NCBI GenBank assembly: GCA_029204225.1
Contig: MU836347.1
Location: forward strand, 1-30,151
Origin: Diphasiastrum complanatum
Lineage: Eukaryota > Streptophyta > Lycopodiopsida > Lycopodiales > Lycopodiaceae
DNA: 30,151 bases
Direction: 5' to 3'
This document shows positions 9,589-20,845 of this stretch, piece after piece. Under the pieces are notes generated by a model. The model worked only from the letters and a program-made list of their open reading frames with translations, searched no databases and had not been told where the DNA came from. A program made the position numbers and the translations under genes. The first letter of the stretch is position 1. Every line of letters begins with the position of its first letter.

Positions 9589-10632
9589 TCATCAAAGATA
9601 ATATTTCTTCAGTCTAGAACTGTTAATACGCATTGGCAATAATTCACCGTCCAATGACTGAAGTTGGATAGAACCGTTTTCAAATACTTCAATGACCTTG
9701 TACGGCCCCATCCATCTCATATTTAGCTTTCCAAATTTTTTTTGATGACAATTGCCATAGATCAAAGCATAATATTCAACCTTAAGATTAATTTGATACG
9801 AGTATCATGTTATTTCTTTCACTCCTCCTGTATTTTCTTTGTAACATCCTTTGAATTGTTTCGAGATTCAAATAGCTCTTCAATAGTCAACAACCTTTCA
9901 TTAATACAATCAGCATCTGTTCGTTGTGCTTGTATACGAAAAGTAAACGCCTCGAATTCAATCGGCAAGATCGGATGCATACCATATGTAAGAAGTAAGG
10001 CGTCTGTTTCCTTGTGATCTTCTGTGTATTTCGATATGCCCAGAGTACTGAGGGTAGCTTTTGATTCCAATTTGTAGCATGTGCAACAGTAATCTTATTC
10101 AAAATCTTACATAGTATTCCATTCGCTCTTTCAGTTAATCCATTGGCTTTAGGATTATACAGAGTTGTCTTTTTGTGTTTGATCAGAAAATAAGTACTCA
10201 ATAGTTGGATCATATCATTAAGAAAATGGGTACCACAATCATTGACTAATTCAAGAGGACATCCATAACGTTTTATTATTGATTTGAATAGAAAAGAAAC
10301 GACAGTTTTTGTATCGTTTCATTTCATAGCTCCACTTCAACATTCTTCGTTGCATAATCCATTGCAACCAGAATATATCGATGTTTAGTATGTCGAGTAA
10401 CTGGCTTAATTGGTCTGACAAATTCAATCCCCCACTTCTCAAATGGTGCAAGTGGAATGATTGGCGTCAATGACCAATTCATGGATTTGGTTGGTTTACC
10501 AGATCTCTGGCATGGATCACAAGATTGGATATAAACGAAAACATCCTTAAACATGGTAGGCCACCAATACTTGGCGGTCAAAATCTTAGTACAGGAGTTC
10601 TCAATATCAGAAAGACCTTTAAGGAATGCCAT
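9589..10632 (-). pseudogene. Ty3/Gypsy integrase with C-terminal domain, decayed
   Basis: On the minus strand the integrase core can be followed: KILTAKYWWPTMFKDVFVYI and CDPCQRSGK (zinc-finger end, about 10500-10590), KWGIEFVRPIKP with the first Asp replaced by Glu (usual form WGIDFVGP), RYILVAMDYATKNVE, then NDCGTHF (second Asp) near 10230 and NPKANGLTERANGIL carrying the catalytic Glu near 10135. The tail LNMRWMGPYKVIEVFENGSI near 9690 and a stop at 9589 mark the natural C-terminus. At least three frame changes (near 10322, 10245 and 9900-10020) break it. No RT, protease or gag lies upstream. It belongs to a different lineage from the Gypsy fragment at 1-495. Confidence 0.85.
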
Positions 10633-10998
10633 GTAGGATATAGAAAAATATCAAAATAAAAGAAACAATATTGTTTATTTTCTTGCCCTTACCACTCCTG
10701 AGGCCTCCCCAACTCCCAATGATCTAACCATAGTGTCTATAGTCACAGTTAAGAACTGTAAACAGTTCACAGTATAACTTGACTAAATTCAAAAATATTC
10801 CCTCCATTAATTACGAAAAAGGGCAATATTTTCACTGGATCTAGAATATGACCGCCATCCCCAAATTTGAATCAGGAAAAATAGCAAAATGTTTACATAT
10901 ACATTCCTTCCACGAGAATGAAAAGATTTTCAAATTTGAATCAAGCATACAAGCATGGAGATTGGATTGATCGTACAGAGTATATAATATAATCAAAG
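10633..10998. other. AT-rich gap between Gypsy remnant and next ORF
   Basis: No gene is visible. A 16-bp near-palindrome GAACTGT-AA-ACAGTTC lies at 10753-10768. If a large element starts between the Gypsy remnant and the ORF at about 11.0 kb, its left end should be here, but I found no matching inverted end on the right side. Confidence 0.35.
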
Positions 10999-12266
10999 AT
11001 GAGTATTTTGTTTTGCTTCATAGAATCTGTTCATAGTACTTTGATGCAACTAATTATTTTATTATTTCATCTGATGGTGGATATCCCTATTGATTTGGCA
11101 CCTTTGCAGAGAAGAGGAGGCAAAGGAATTCAAATATCTGCTGAGGATTGTTCTCATTATAGGGTAGAAGAAAAGAAAAACTTGGATTTGTGGATAGATG
11201 GAACATTATATCCACAAGATCCAAGCACTTTGACACATCCCACATTCTCCTCAATACCTAATTTAGTTACATGGATATGCAATGAGCATAGTGAATTACT
11301 AGGATATTGTGAAAGATTGCAGAACCATGGAAAACAACTTTACATGAATAAAGTTCACTTTTTAGAAGGAGAGTTAATTCGGATATTCTCTTATTGTCAG
11401 AATAGAGATTGTCATCTCCAAAGATGTTAGAGGAAAATAATGAATCATTACAGAAGATAACAATCAATATCAAATCAGAACTAGAGCAAATGAAATCAAT
11501 CTTACAATCTATTTGTATTGAAAACTTACAATTATTGAAGGATGTGGAATTGTCAAAGAAGAAGGCTGGAAGTAAGAAGCGAAAGCGACAAAGTTGCAAG
11601 GATATTCAAACGCTTTCAAAAGGAGGTTATCGAAGTAGAAGGATCCGTGCATTCAAGTAAGCATATTCTGATTTTTGTAAGTTTTTCAATGACATTTGGA
11701 TTGATTTCAGTATGATGATATTCTGTTAACTATCTGTTTTTTTTTGTAGATCTGCATTAGTAGCTCCTCGGAATATTAAAGACAATGCTTCACTAGGAAT
11801 GTCATTGGACACAATATTGACAAGCAAATCCACTGAGCGTATCATGATGAACAATAGGAGTTCAAATGTAAAGTGTAAAATAACAGAGTCTTTGATGGTG
11901 GACATTCAAAAAAATTTAGATAAGACTATAGTTCAGGGTGCTTGTGATTTTGCAGGTATTAGCAGGGAAGCATATGCAACAATATTTAAACTAATTAGAG
12001 AAGTTTTTAAGCAAGTTCAAATTAGAAAAGTCCCATTCCCTAGGACATATTACTTGAAAAAAGAGAGAGATACATTAAACATAAGTATGCATAAGATCAC
12101 TGGAACTCCATTGCATATTGAGGTGTATGAAATTGATGGAAGATCGATATATTTCTTGTTGTTATTAACACGAAATCTTATGAAACGAGAAATGACACAA
12201 GATCCAATTTTTTTTTTTTTGGTGAACTTACAATTTTTTGAAATCCAAGTGCTTTTTGAATTCTAA
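10999..12266 (+). pseudogene. Unknown two-exon ORF, transposon-like, C-terminally truncated
   Basis: The first exon part encodes an acidic region with TLYPQDPSTLTHPTFSSIPN, then a likely coiled coil (SLQKITINIKSELEQMKSIL, about 11445-11505) and a basic KKKAGSKKRKRQS segment that could be a nuclear localisation signal. A good intron (GT at 11657, AG at 11748-11749) joins in phase to a second exon with CDFAGISREAYATIFKLI and PFPRTYYLKKERDTLN (about 11940-12080). A frameshift sits near 11410. Coding similarity fades at 12200, where T and AT runs begin, well short of any catalytic domain. The GIS-gY...lP-p...lN pattern reminds me of N-terminal regions of large transposon-borne proteins in non-seed plants and animals, but I cannot name the family. 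It converges with the methyltransferase gene at 12881. Confidence 0.5.
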
Positions 12267-12880
12267 ATTCAAAAATGACTTTATTATTTTGCAAGTTTGT
12301 ATATTTTGCATTTAGTTAAAATTGGGACGAAGTGTTGCAAAATATTTTTAAAATTTTACACTAAAATAGCACAAAAAATAAAAATATCACTTGTGTGAAA
12401 TTTGTTATCAAGTAAAATAGTTGTTAGATTAAGCAAGTATAGCACAAAAAATGAAATATCATTTGTGTGCAATTTGTTATTATGTAAAATAGTTGTTAGA
12501 TTAAACAAGTGATTGTAAAATTTTAAAAATTATTATTTTTAATAAAAAACAACAAAAAAAATTTAACATAAATTTTAGAACCTGCTAATAATTTGATATT
12601 TGTATTTTAAGAATCAAATAAACTAAACAAATCTATTAAAAAAGATATGTTAAATTTTTACCAAATATTATTTAACAATAAAATCATTCACCAAAAAGAT
12701 AATAAATAAACATTTTGTACAATAATCTTTCGAACAAAAGAGATTTATTTTAAAAATAAAATTTTGTCTAATATTTCAAATTACATAGTCTCAAATTTTC
12801 ATAGAGTCAAAAATTCTCAATCAGATCATTTGGATCTGGAAGAGCAGCCCTTCCAACCCCTGTGTTTGTTGGAGGTGTTG
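12267..12880. other. AT-rich gap with a 73-bp tandem duplication
   Basis: No gene is visible. The segment at 12366-12438 (atagcacaaaaaat...) is repeated at 12439-12510 with about ten differences. The gap separates two convergent genes. Confidence 0.6.
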
Positions 12881-13975
12881 TCATGTCCCGAACACCACTT
12901 TTTCAATCACATTGTAGCTTTGCTCAACCAACTCGGCCAGTTCTCTTTCATCACCAACAACACCACTGGTAGGTGGTTGGGGCTCCTTAACAAATGGAGC
13001 GATACCGTCCTCAAAGGGGCCCAATTTGCCAACTTCTTGAAACTTATCGAGAAAAACTGAAATACCAGCTAGCCTCATCTTAACAAAACTTGCTAAACTC
13101 TCATCTAATTCTACGATCGCAACATGTCGGCCCTTTTGGAAAACACATGCACTAGTAGTACCACTACCGCTAAATAAATCTAAAACAAATGTGAGGGATG
13201 AGAAAACATTTCTAGGATGAGCAATAGAACTAGTCATCAGATTTTTAAGTTTTTTTTGTAACTGTAGAAAAATCCAAATAATTTCTAAAATCGGTGTTCT
13301 CTGCAGTGTTGTGGTACAACATGGATCTCTTTTTATTGGTGGAGAAGTAACCGATACTGAGATATTCGATCTCATTATAGAGACGTGCACCACGAGAATT
13401 GCGCACATTTGGTTTGTACTTACAAATATCAAAAGCAAAAAGTCAAAAAAACCAAATAGCATAACATATTTAAAATAATAAATCGACTTGTGAATATATG
13501 TGTCTAAAGTACTTACCAAATGACGTTCTCTATCCCTACATTGTAGACTTCCAGTAGGGCCTTGTGAACACCTACTTGTTGCCAACTGGAGTGAAATATC
13601 ACTATCCTCCAAAGAGGAGCAGTAGTGACCTCCAAGAAACTAGTAATGACATCTTTCACTTCAGTGTACTTAAACGGGCGATCATCATTCAATGAGTCTG
13701 CAAGTTTATTTCCATAAGAAATATCCACAATGCAGAGACTGAGTGTAAGGTCTTCCTTTTACAAACTTGGTTATCTCTCTGGCATCACCTTGTTGTACTG
13801 TATTAAAACAAGGAGGATCATCAATGGACTTAAGAATAAATGTTCCTTTGAGATCATCATCAACATTTAAGTCTCCAGTTTGTTGTGATTCTCTGTATTT
13901 TTTCTCGACCTTGGCTTTCTGAAGGTGGGTTCTAAACTATTCTAGAATCTGTCCACTCTTTTTATCTTCAAAACT
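12881..13975 (-). pseudogene. Class-beta amino DNA methyltransferase domain (N6_N4_Mtase type)
   Basis: Two exons (13975-13517 and 13418-12881) carry the domain. The motifs in order are VQQGDAREI; a motif IV region reading SLCIVDISYG (13740-13705), where active enzymes have DPPY-type residues; APLWRIVIFHSSW; IENVIW joined to YKPNVRNSRG and YNEIEYLSIGYF; then motif I, VLDLFSGSGTT (13165-13135), with GRHVAIVELDESL after it. Motif IV before motif I is the class-beta order of N4-cytosine and N6-adenine methyltransferases. The C-terminus is acidic and ends at a TGA at 12881. Frameshifts near 13740 and in the A8 run at 13252, a stop near 13932, and a splice phase that fails to close at 13517/13418 show decay. 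It is not a 5mC (MET/CMT/DRM) or MT-A70 enzyme. Confidence 0.85.
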
Positions 13976-14037
13976 CTGTGAAAAATAGACTAAGCATGAC
14001 ATTCAAATGTTAAGTTTGTTACTAGTGACATGAACTT

Positions 14038-14287
14038 ATGCTACGCATGAATGTTGATATGAAAAAACAATAATATAAAAGAAAATAAATGATAATAGAA
14101 ATACACTTATGCTAAGCATGGATTATAATCTTAAAACCAATTATCTACAAGAGAAGTTAAGATATTAGAAATACACTTATGCTAAGCATGGGCCTCTCAA
14201 ATGCTAAACTTGTACTTATAAGTTGAATAATGATGTCAAAAATAACAATTTAAAAAATAGTTAAGAACAAACACCCATGCTTAGCAT
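14038..14287. repeat. Cluster of ATGCT(A/T)AGCAT palindromes in an intron
   Basis: Four 11-bp palindromes: ATGCTACGCAT (14038-14048, one mismatch), ATGCTAAGCAT (14109-14119 and 14179-14189) and ATGCTTAGCAT (14277-14287). A half-site CTAAGCAT is at 13990-13997. The middle two sit in a near-identical 30-base direct repeat (14091-14120, 14161-14190). A fifth perfect copy is in another intron of the same gene at 21878-21888. Confidence 0.85.
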
Positions 14288-14426
14288 AAACGATGTTTGC
14301 AAATTGGTAATATAAAATTAAAATTTGTAAGAGAGCCTTACCATATCCCTGAATAAAATAAGAAATCTTTGAAGCTCTTAATCTTTTGAGCTGTTTGGAT
14401 ACAGCTTTTTGCATTCCTTCCAATCC

Positions 14427-15206
14427 TGATGACAATTTTCGCAGTTGCGAAACAGTCGCGAAAGCGAAGCAACCACGATTCAATGCAGTTCGGATGGAGT
14501 TCAGATGTGGTCATTGGACACTGCCAGCTGAATCACTTCTACAGTCCTCCAGAATGTAGTCAGGCACTGCTGATCTACGTTCATAAATTAATGTAGCACT
14601 CAACAAATTCAACCAATGTGCGAAATTGATATGAATGGGAGAATCAGACACATGAATAACAACAGACACATTTGCATTCAAGATCATACATTGCAAAGGA
14701 GACATGTGCACAATGGCTACAATATCATCTATTGATTTTTCTTTGATTCTTCAAGCACTGCATGCAGATCCAAGCAGTGCGTTGGCATGAGAGAAATATA
14801 GTTCTCTCACGAGTGGATGTCTCACTTACTAGCGGACCTGTGAATCTCTATGGATCCTGCTTATAGAACCTGTCTCGCACGCAGGCAGTCTTCTTGTCTG
14901 TATTTTTGTCTTGATTGCTTAATAACATCAGACTATTTTTTTTCTCTATGTCAAGTATCATCTAGTAAGTATATAGCCGCTCTTTGTAACCTTTTAGATT
15001 AGAGCAATTAAATCTACAACTAATCAGATTATTACAAGAGTGGCAGATTAGCCACGACCTAGAGTGTATCTGCTGACGTCATGCCATCAGATTAGTCATC
15101 TGTACTTCTGGGTATTTGTATGATCTTACTGGTACTCTTTGGAGCGTGAGGTCAGTAAAGATTTCGCGAAATTTTTCGTGTCACGTCGTTGGTTTCGTTT
15201 TTGTCA
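14427..15206 (-). repeat. 3' LTR of the Copia element
   Basis: It aligns with 19741-20502. By eye the first 200 bases differ at roughly one position in fifteen, plus an 11-base insertion (cagtcgcgaaa, around 14450-14460), so the insertion is not recent. Confidence 0.92.
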
Positions 15207-18200
15207 TTTGACTTTCTCGTGTTGGACTACAAAAGATTCTCGTTCGCGAATCTTTCGTCTTTGTGTCTTCCCATCAGGTGTTCGCAAAACTTTCGTGCTT
15301 CGTGTTTCTTGACTTTCGTGTTCCCAAACACTTTCGTCAGGTAGAGGGCTAAAAGCTAGCAAAGCTTTGTAAATAGAAATGTTTCGTTTCTTTAGCTCTC
15401 TCTCAAAGCATGATAGCTTTACAATCCCGAGACTGCTCTTGTGTCTCTCAAAAAGTCCTTTGTCCAGGGCTTTGGTGAAGATGTCAGCAACCATGTCTTT
15501 CGTTCTGATGAAGGTGGTTTGCAACATCTTCTTTTCAATTAGATCTCTGATCAAGTGGTACTTGATCGCAATGTGCTTCGTTTTGGAATGGAACACGGGA
15601 TCTTTCATCAGGTGTATGACAGAGGTGTTATCCATCTGCAAGACCAGAGGCTCATTCCTTGTTTCACCCAATTTGTCCAGGAACTGCCTTAGCCAGATTA
15701 TCTTGTTGGCCATCTTTGCTGCTGCAACGTACTCTACTTTGCAAGATGACTAGGCTACAACAGTCTGCTTCTTGCTGACCCAGAGAACTGCAGCTCCTGA
15801 TGCGATGGTGCATCCTCCTGAGACTCTTTTACAATCGTCGTTGAGAGATGCCCAGCTTGCATCGCTGTAGGAAAGTATCCTGAAACCTGCATCACAACAA
15901 TAACACAAGCCATAATCTCTTGTTAATTAAAAGTATTGCAAAATGCGTTTTGCAATCTTCCAATGTGTCGAGCCTGGATTCGTGTAGAATTGGCTCATCC
16001 TGAATAGTGCATAAGCAATATCAAGACGTGTGTTGTCTGCAAGGTACATCAGTGATCCTATCAGCTTCCTGTAAGGTGTGAGCTGCATCTGTTTTCTCTC
16101 TTCCCCAGTCTTTGGACAGTCATCGTTTGTCAGCACCGTCTTTGCAAGCATTGGAGTATTCGCTCCTTTACAGTTCAGCATCCCAAAATCCTCTAGGATT
16201 TTCTGGGTGTATCTAGATTGGTGAAGGTATAGCTTACCTCCCTCATAGTTCCTTTCAATTTGCAAGCCTAGGTAACACCAGGCTTCTCCCAGATCCACAA
16301 TCTCGAAATGTTTTGATATGTCTGTCTTCACTTCAGCAATCAGCTGTTCACTCCTGCAAAGTATCAGAGTGTCGTCCACATACACAACCATAATGATGAT
16401 CTGCCCATCTGTAACTCTGACATACACATTGGAATCAACCGTCAGTGGCTTGAATTCTAATGAGTTTAGGGCTTGATCTTTCTTCTTGTACCATTGTCGA
16501 GCTGATTGTTTCAAACCCTAGATACTTCTATGCGCTCTGCATGCATAGTTTGGAAGTAAATTTGAGACATATCCTGGGGGTCATCCATATAGACCTCTTT
16601 GTCTAGTTCACCATGCAAGAAGGCTGTCTTCTCATCCACAATGTGGATCATGAGGTCATAAGCTGCTGCATATGTAAATAACAGACGTAGGGACAAATGT
16701 TTGATGACAGGATAGAAGGTTTCAGAGTAGTCAATACCATATCTCTGAGTAAATCCCTTCGCTACCAATCTTGGGTTGTATCTCGTCACACTTCCATCTA
16801 GTCCGTATTTGAGCTTGAAAACCCATTTGCATTTGACAGTCTTGCACTTATGTGATAATGGCTGCAACATCCATACCTGGTTCTTCCTCATGGACTCCAT
16901 CTCTTCGTTCATGGCCTTGATCCATCTATCCTTCTCTGGACATTCAATCGCTTTCTCGAAAGTCTGTGGTTCGCCACTGAATTCACAGAACTCTTTTGAT
17001 GTGGAAGCTGAGCTGCCTGGCACGTACCTTGCTAGTTCTCTTCGTGGTCTTGTCGACCTTCTAGGAGATCCTCCTGGGACATCAATGCCTTTGCCTTTGT
17101 CTATTCTGCTCGGTCCCGAACCATCCTAGTTTATAGGAACTATAGTAGCAGACTGCTTCTCTATTCTTTCTTCTTCGGATTTGTCACTCGAATGGGAAAC
17201 AACTTGAAAATCTTTGTTTTCGTGTTTGTCCTCTGCTCCCTCTGTCACTTGCGGCAGGTCATAGTACTGTCTCTCCAAAACTTCATAGCTGACAAGATCG
17301 TCGTTGGCCATTGTTCTGCTCTCATCAAATCTGACATCTCTCACTATTTTCATAGTGTTCGTGTCTGGCATGTAGACTTTGTAGTATGACAAATTGTTGT
17401 CATAATCTACCAAAAATCCCTGCTCGGCTTTCTCATCAAGCTTCTTTCGAAGCTTATCAAGAAGATGTGCATAAGCTACACAGCCAAAGATTTTGACGTG
17501 AGACAGGTTGGGCTTTCTACCCCACCATAACTTGTGTGGTGTCGTGTGAGGGACACCAGACTTGCCTGTCTTGTTTTGGATGTATGCAGTTGTAGCTACT
17601 GCTTCAGCCCACAATACCTTTGGAGCTTTCGAGTAGGCCATCATAGATCTGGCTGCTTCCATCAGAGTCCTGTTCTTTCGTTCAGCAACACCGTTGTGTT
17701 GTGGTGTGTAGGCTGCAGTCCTTCTATGAATGATGTCACGATCATTGCAAAAGTCAGTGAAGCGATTCGAGATGTATTCGCCACCTCGATCTGTCTTGAT
17801 CTGCTTAACCTTGTTGCATGTACATCTCTCAGTCCAATTCACATATTCTGTGAATTTATCAAGTGCTTCAGATTTATTCTGAATAAAATACACTTTGGCA
17901 AATTTGCTATAGTCATCAATGAAGATTATATAATACTTTGAACCTCCTACTGAGATCACATTGAATGGTCCACAGATGTCAGAATGCACTAACTCCAGAA
18001 TCTTAGTCGTTCCATAGGAGTCTTTGATGAAAGGAATGTGTGACATCTTGCCCTTCAAACATGCATCACAGGTGGTCGAACTGGTTGCATTCGAGATGTT
18101 GACCCCTGTTATCGCTCCATGATGGCTTGCTTGGTAAAGTGCCATTGAGTTCATGTGGAAGAGTCTTCTGTGCCACAGAGTGTCTGGCGAGTCATCATGA

Positions 18201-18620
18201 GTCTGATGCACCTGATCTGTAGGTAGGCGTACCTTCAGATAATATAGGTTTTCTTTCTTTCTACCTTGAGCGATCAATGTACTGGTGCTGACGTCAATTA
18301 CGTTGCATGCTTCATCAGAAAACGTCACATGCATCCCTACATTTGCTATTCTTGCTATACCAAACGCAAGTCTTGTTGTAGAATAAGCACAAACAGAATG
18401 TCTTCGAGTCGTCTATCTCTGTCGTTGGTGTTGAGCCACAGTGAGTTAATATCGTTCACTTGATGTCTAGATCCATCTCCAAGAACTATGAATCTCGAAG
18501 GATCCGCACTTTTGAATTCAGACATTATTTGTCTTGATTGCACGAAGTGTAAGGTGGCTCCTGAATCTAGGATCACCTCATGTGTGTCAGATGTTGATGC
18601 TGCACACACGTCTTCACAAA
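15207..18620 (-). pseudogene. Copia pol: protease, integrase, reverse transcriptase, RNase H
   Basis: Protease: VILDSGATLHF near 18570. Integrase: a zinc-binding LWHRRLFHMNS...CDACLKGKM (18190-18050), the core with HSDICGPF, FIDDYSKF and KTDRGGEYIS, and the Glu in NGVAERKNRTLMEAAR (about 17670). Reverse transcriptase: KCKWVFKLKYGLDGSV (16830), FTQRYGIDYSETF and the catalytic MVVYVDDTLIL (16365-16400). RNase H: ASWASLNDDCKRVSGG (about 15830), VLQMDNTSVIHLMKDP and a DIFTKAL tail near 15470. Lesions include a TAG at 17126 in an otherwise continuous frame, a frameshift at about 16590, stops near 16511 and 15750, and a break near 18340 between protease and integrase. Confidence 0.93.
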
Positions 18621-18639
18621 TTTAGGCGGTCAAACAATT

Positions 18640-19700
18640 TCTGTTTGTTCTTTCTTCGCCTATTTTCGAGCTCTCGGGCTCCTCGACATAGGATCAACTG
18701 TTGTTGTTCTCCTGTCTGTTCTGTGTTAATTTGTTCCTCGGGTTCAAATGACAATCCATGGCTGCATGTCCCTTCTTATGGAAATGGATACACTCAAACT
18801 TTGGATTGAGCCAGCATGTATCAACTTTATGCCTGTCTCTTCTGCATCTCACGCAAGTCTTCTTGTCTTCACCCTACTGCTTCGACCTCCCTTTGCTCTT
18901 TCAGTTGCCTTTTCTAGTCCTCTCTACTTGCCGGTCATGATCCTGCCTCTGATTTGACTCCCTATTAGGCTTTAATTGTTTCTTGGATTTTTCTTTGTTG
19001 CTGTAGAGGGCCTGGTCAGAACTATCTTTTTGATCAAGATGTTCTCTCGCCTCGGCTTCCTCTCAAATATCGACAATTGCCTTTTCGAGATTCATGGTAG
19101 GATCTTTTGCAAGCAAGATTCTCGTCATCTAGAATGATCTGGGCAAGGCTCTCAATAGGTATGTGAGCTGCTTCTCAGTTGACACTACGTTCTCTGCTCC
19201 GGAGTTGTGTAGTGATAGAAATAGATCCTTCATCTTTCTTACAAAAGAAGTGAGGTCTTTTCTATCCCATTGTAGATTCATCAGCTGATCTTCCAGCATC
19301 ATGATTTGACTTCTTGATTTTGTCTGAAATCTCGTGAGCTATGCATCCCACATCTCCTTAGCTTTGGAGAGTGTAGCCAGGTCAAGTGTGAGATTATCTT
19401 CGATGGAAGATGATAGCAAGACTACTATCTTGTCATTTTTCTCCCTCCACTCGTGTAGCTCCTTGTCTGATGTCATAGGCATCTTTTCTGTGCCATCCAC
19501 CCAAGAGAATAAGCCTTCGCCCTTGAGTATCAGCAATGTCTTATCTTTTTAGTCTAGAAAGTTAGATCCTAAAGAATTAAGAATTGTGCAGATCTTGCTC
19601 TACATGCTGCTGATTGAAGCCAATGCTTCTTGGAGTCTGTTCCCTCGTTCATGGTTGTTCGTTTGAATGCTTGGCCTCCTGGATCTGATAGCTTCTTGGC
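18640..19700 (-). pseudogene. Copia gag with zinc knuckle
   Basis: Minus-strand gag reads LFSWVDGTEKMPMTSDKELHEW (start near 19510), SSSIEDNLTLDLATLSKAKE, then the UBN2-type helices to about 19140. A cysteine-histidine region follows at 18870-18750 (CVRCRRDRHKVDTC and CIHFHKKGHAAMDC); in the second knuckle one Cys is replaced by Phe. Several stops (near 19337, 19130 and 19063) interrupt it. In a working element this would form the virus-like particle shell that packages the RNA. Confidence 0.8.
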
Positions 19701-19727
19701 TATGTCATATTATGAAAAGATAGGTAG

Positions 19728-19739
19728 GCTCTGATACCA
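19728..19739 (-). other. Primer-binding site of the Copia element
   Basis: The plus strand reads gctctgatacca, i.e. TGGTATCAGAGC on the element's strand, complementary to the initiator-Met tRNA 3' end. One base separates it from the 5' LTR. Confidence 0.93.
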
Positions 19740-19740
19740 C

Positions 19741-20502
19741 TGATGAGAATTTTCGCAATCGCGAAAGTGAAGCAACCACGATTCAATGCAGTTTGGATGG
19801 AGTTCAGATGTGGTTGCTGGACACTGCCAGCTGAATCACTCCTACAGTCCTCCAGAATGTAGTCAGGCACTGTTGATCTACGTTTATAAATTAATGTAGC
19901 AACAAATTCAACCAATGTGCAAAATTTATATGAATGGAAGAATCAGACACATGAATAACAACAGACACATTTGTATTCAAAATCATACATCACAAAGAAG
20001 ACGTGCACAATGGCTACAATATCATCTATTGATTTTTCTTTGATTCTTCAAGCACTGCATGCAGACCCACGTAGTGCATTGGCGTGAGAGAAATACAGTT
20101 CTCTCACGAGTAGATGTCTAGCTTACTAGCGGACATGTGGATCTCTATGGATCCTGCTTACAAAACCTGTCTCGTACGCAGGCGAACTTCTTGTCTGTAT
20201 TTTTGTCTTGATTGCTTACTTGCATCAGACTACTTTTTTTTTCTCTCTATGTCAAGTATCATCCAGTAAGTATATAGCCGCTCTTTGTAACCTTTAAGAT
20301 TAGAGCAGTTAAATCTACAATTAATCAGAGAATCACAAGAGTGGCGGATTAGCCACGACCTAGACTGTATCTGCCGATGTCATGCCATCAGATCAGACAT
20401 CTGTACTTCTGGATATTTGTATGATCTTATTGGTACTCTCTGGAGCGTGAGGTCAGTAAAGGTTTCACGATTTTTTTCGTGTCACGTCGTTGGTTTTGTT
20501 CA
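19741..20502 (-). repeat. 5' LTR of the Copia element
   Basis: It pairs with 14427-15206. It starts TGATGAGAATTTTCGC and ends GGTTTTGTTCA on the plus strand. Confidence 0.92.
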
Positions 20503-20845
20503 CCTTTGAAATTCTTTTTCCATCTCAGCAAGGCTATGCTGTTTGTCAGCAACTCTCGACAGGACACTCACAACAACATCCTTTGAGAGGATGCCTTGCA
20601 TATTTTTCCATTCTAATATCCCCATATTTTGTGGGATCGGGACAAGAGTGGATTGTGTGGATTTTTTTTTGGTGGAGGACGACCTTTTTGGAAGTTGTCC
20701 TTTTATTTCAAATTTGTCTCACTTGCCAAAATTTTTATCGACAAGGTCAAATCTGAAACAAAAAAAAATTATTAAAGGATTTTATTTTGATTTAAGAACA
20801 ATATCGGACAGATGAACAATGTCACTAATAGGAAATAAAAATTAC

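Larger units (their letters stand above)
14427..20502 (-). mobile_element. Complete Ty1/Copia LTR retrotransposon, degenerate
   Basis: A 6,076-bp element bounded by LTRs that start TGATGA and end CA on the plus strand (14427-15206 and 19741-20502). It lies on the minus strand: 5' LTR on the right, primer-binding site at 19728-19739, then gag, protease, integrase, reverse transcriptase, RNase H, and 3' LTR on the left. That gene order (integrase before RT) defines Copia. Internal stops and frameshifts make it unable to move on its own. It sits in a coding exon of the ParB-methyltransferase gene; flanking frames join without a net shift. The 5-bp flanks (aatcc on the left, ccttt on the right) do not match, so no target-site duplication is visible. 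Confidence 0.95.

Noticed and set aside
12881-13975. Bacterial contamination as the source of the methyltransferase
   Set aside because: The domain is split by an intron with consensus splice sites, shares its gene with other spliced exons, and has a plant Copia element with initiator-Met primer site inserted in it.
12881-13975. A plant C5-cytosine methyltransferase or an MT-A70 RNA/DNA adenine methyltransferase
   Set aside because: There is no PC motif IV of the C5 enzymes and no MT-A70 arrangement. Motif order (IV before I) and the GSGTT motif fit the class-beta amino-methyltransferases.
14091-14190. CRISPR-like array
   Set aside because: There are only two near-identical 30-base repeats with one spacer, in a eukaryotic intron. 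It is a local duplication.
17192-17941. Plus-strand open frames within the Copia element (also 15379-15753 and 18534-18957)
   Set aside because: They are antisense shadows of the clearly conserved minus-strand pol and gag.
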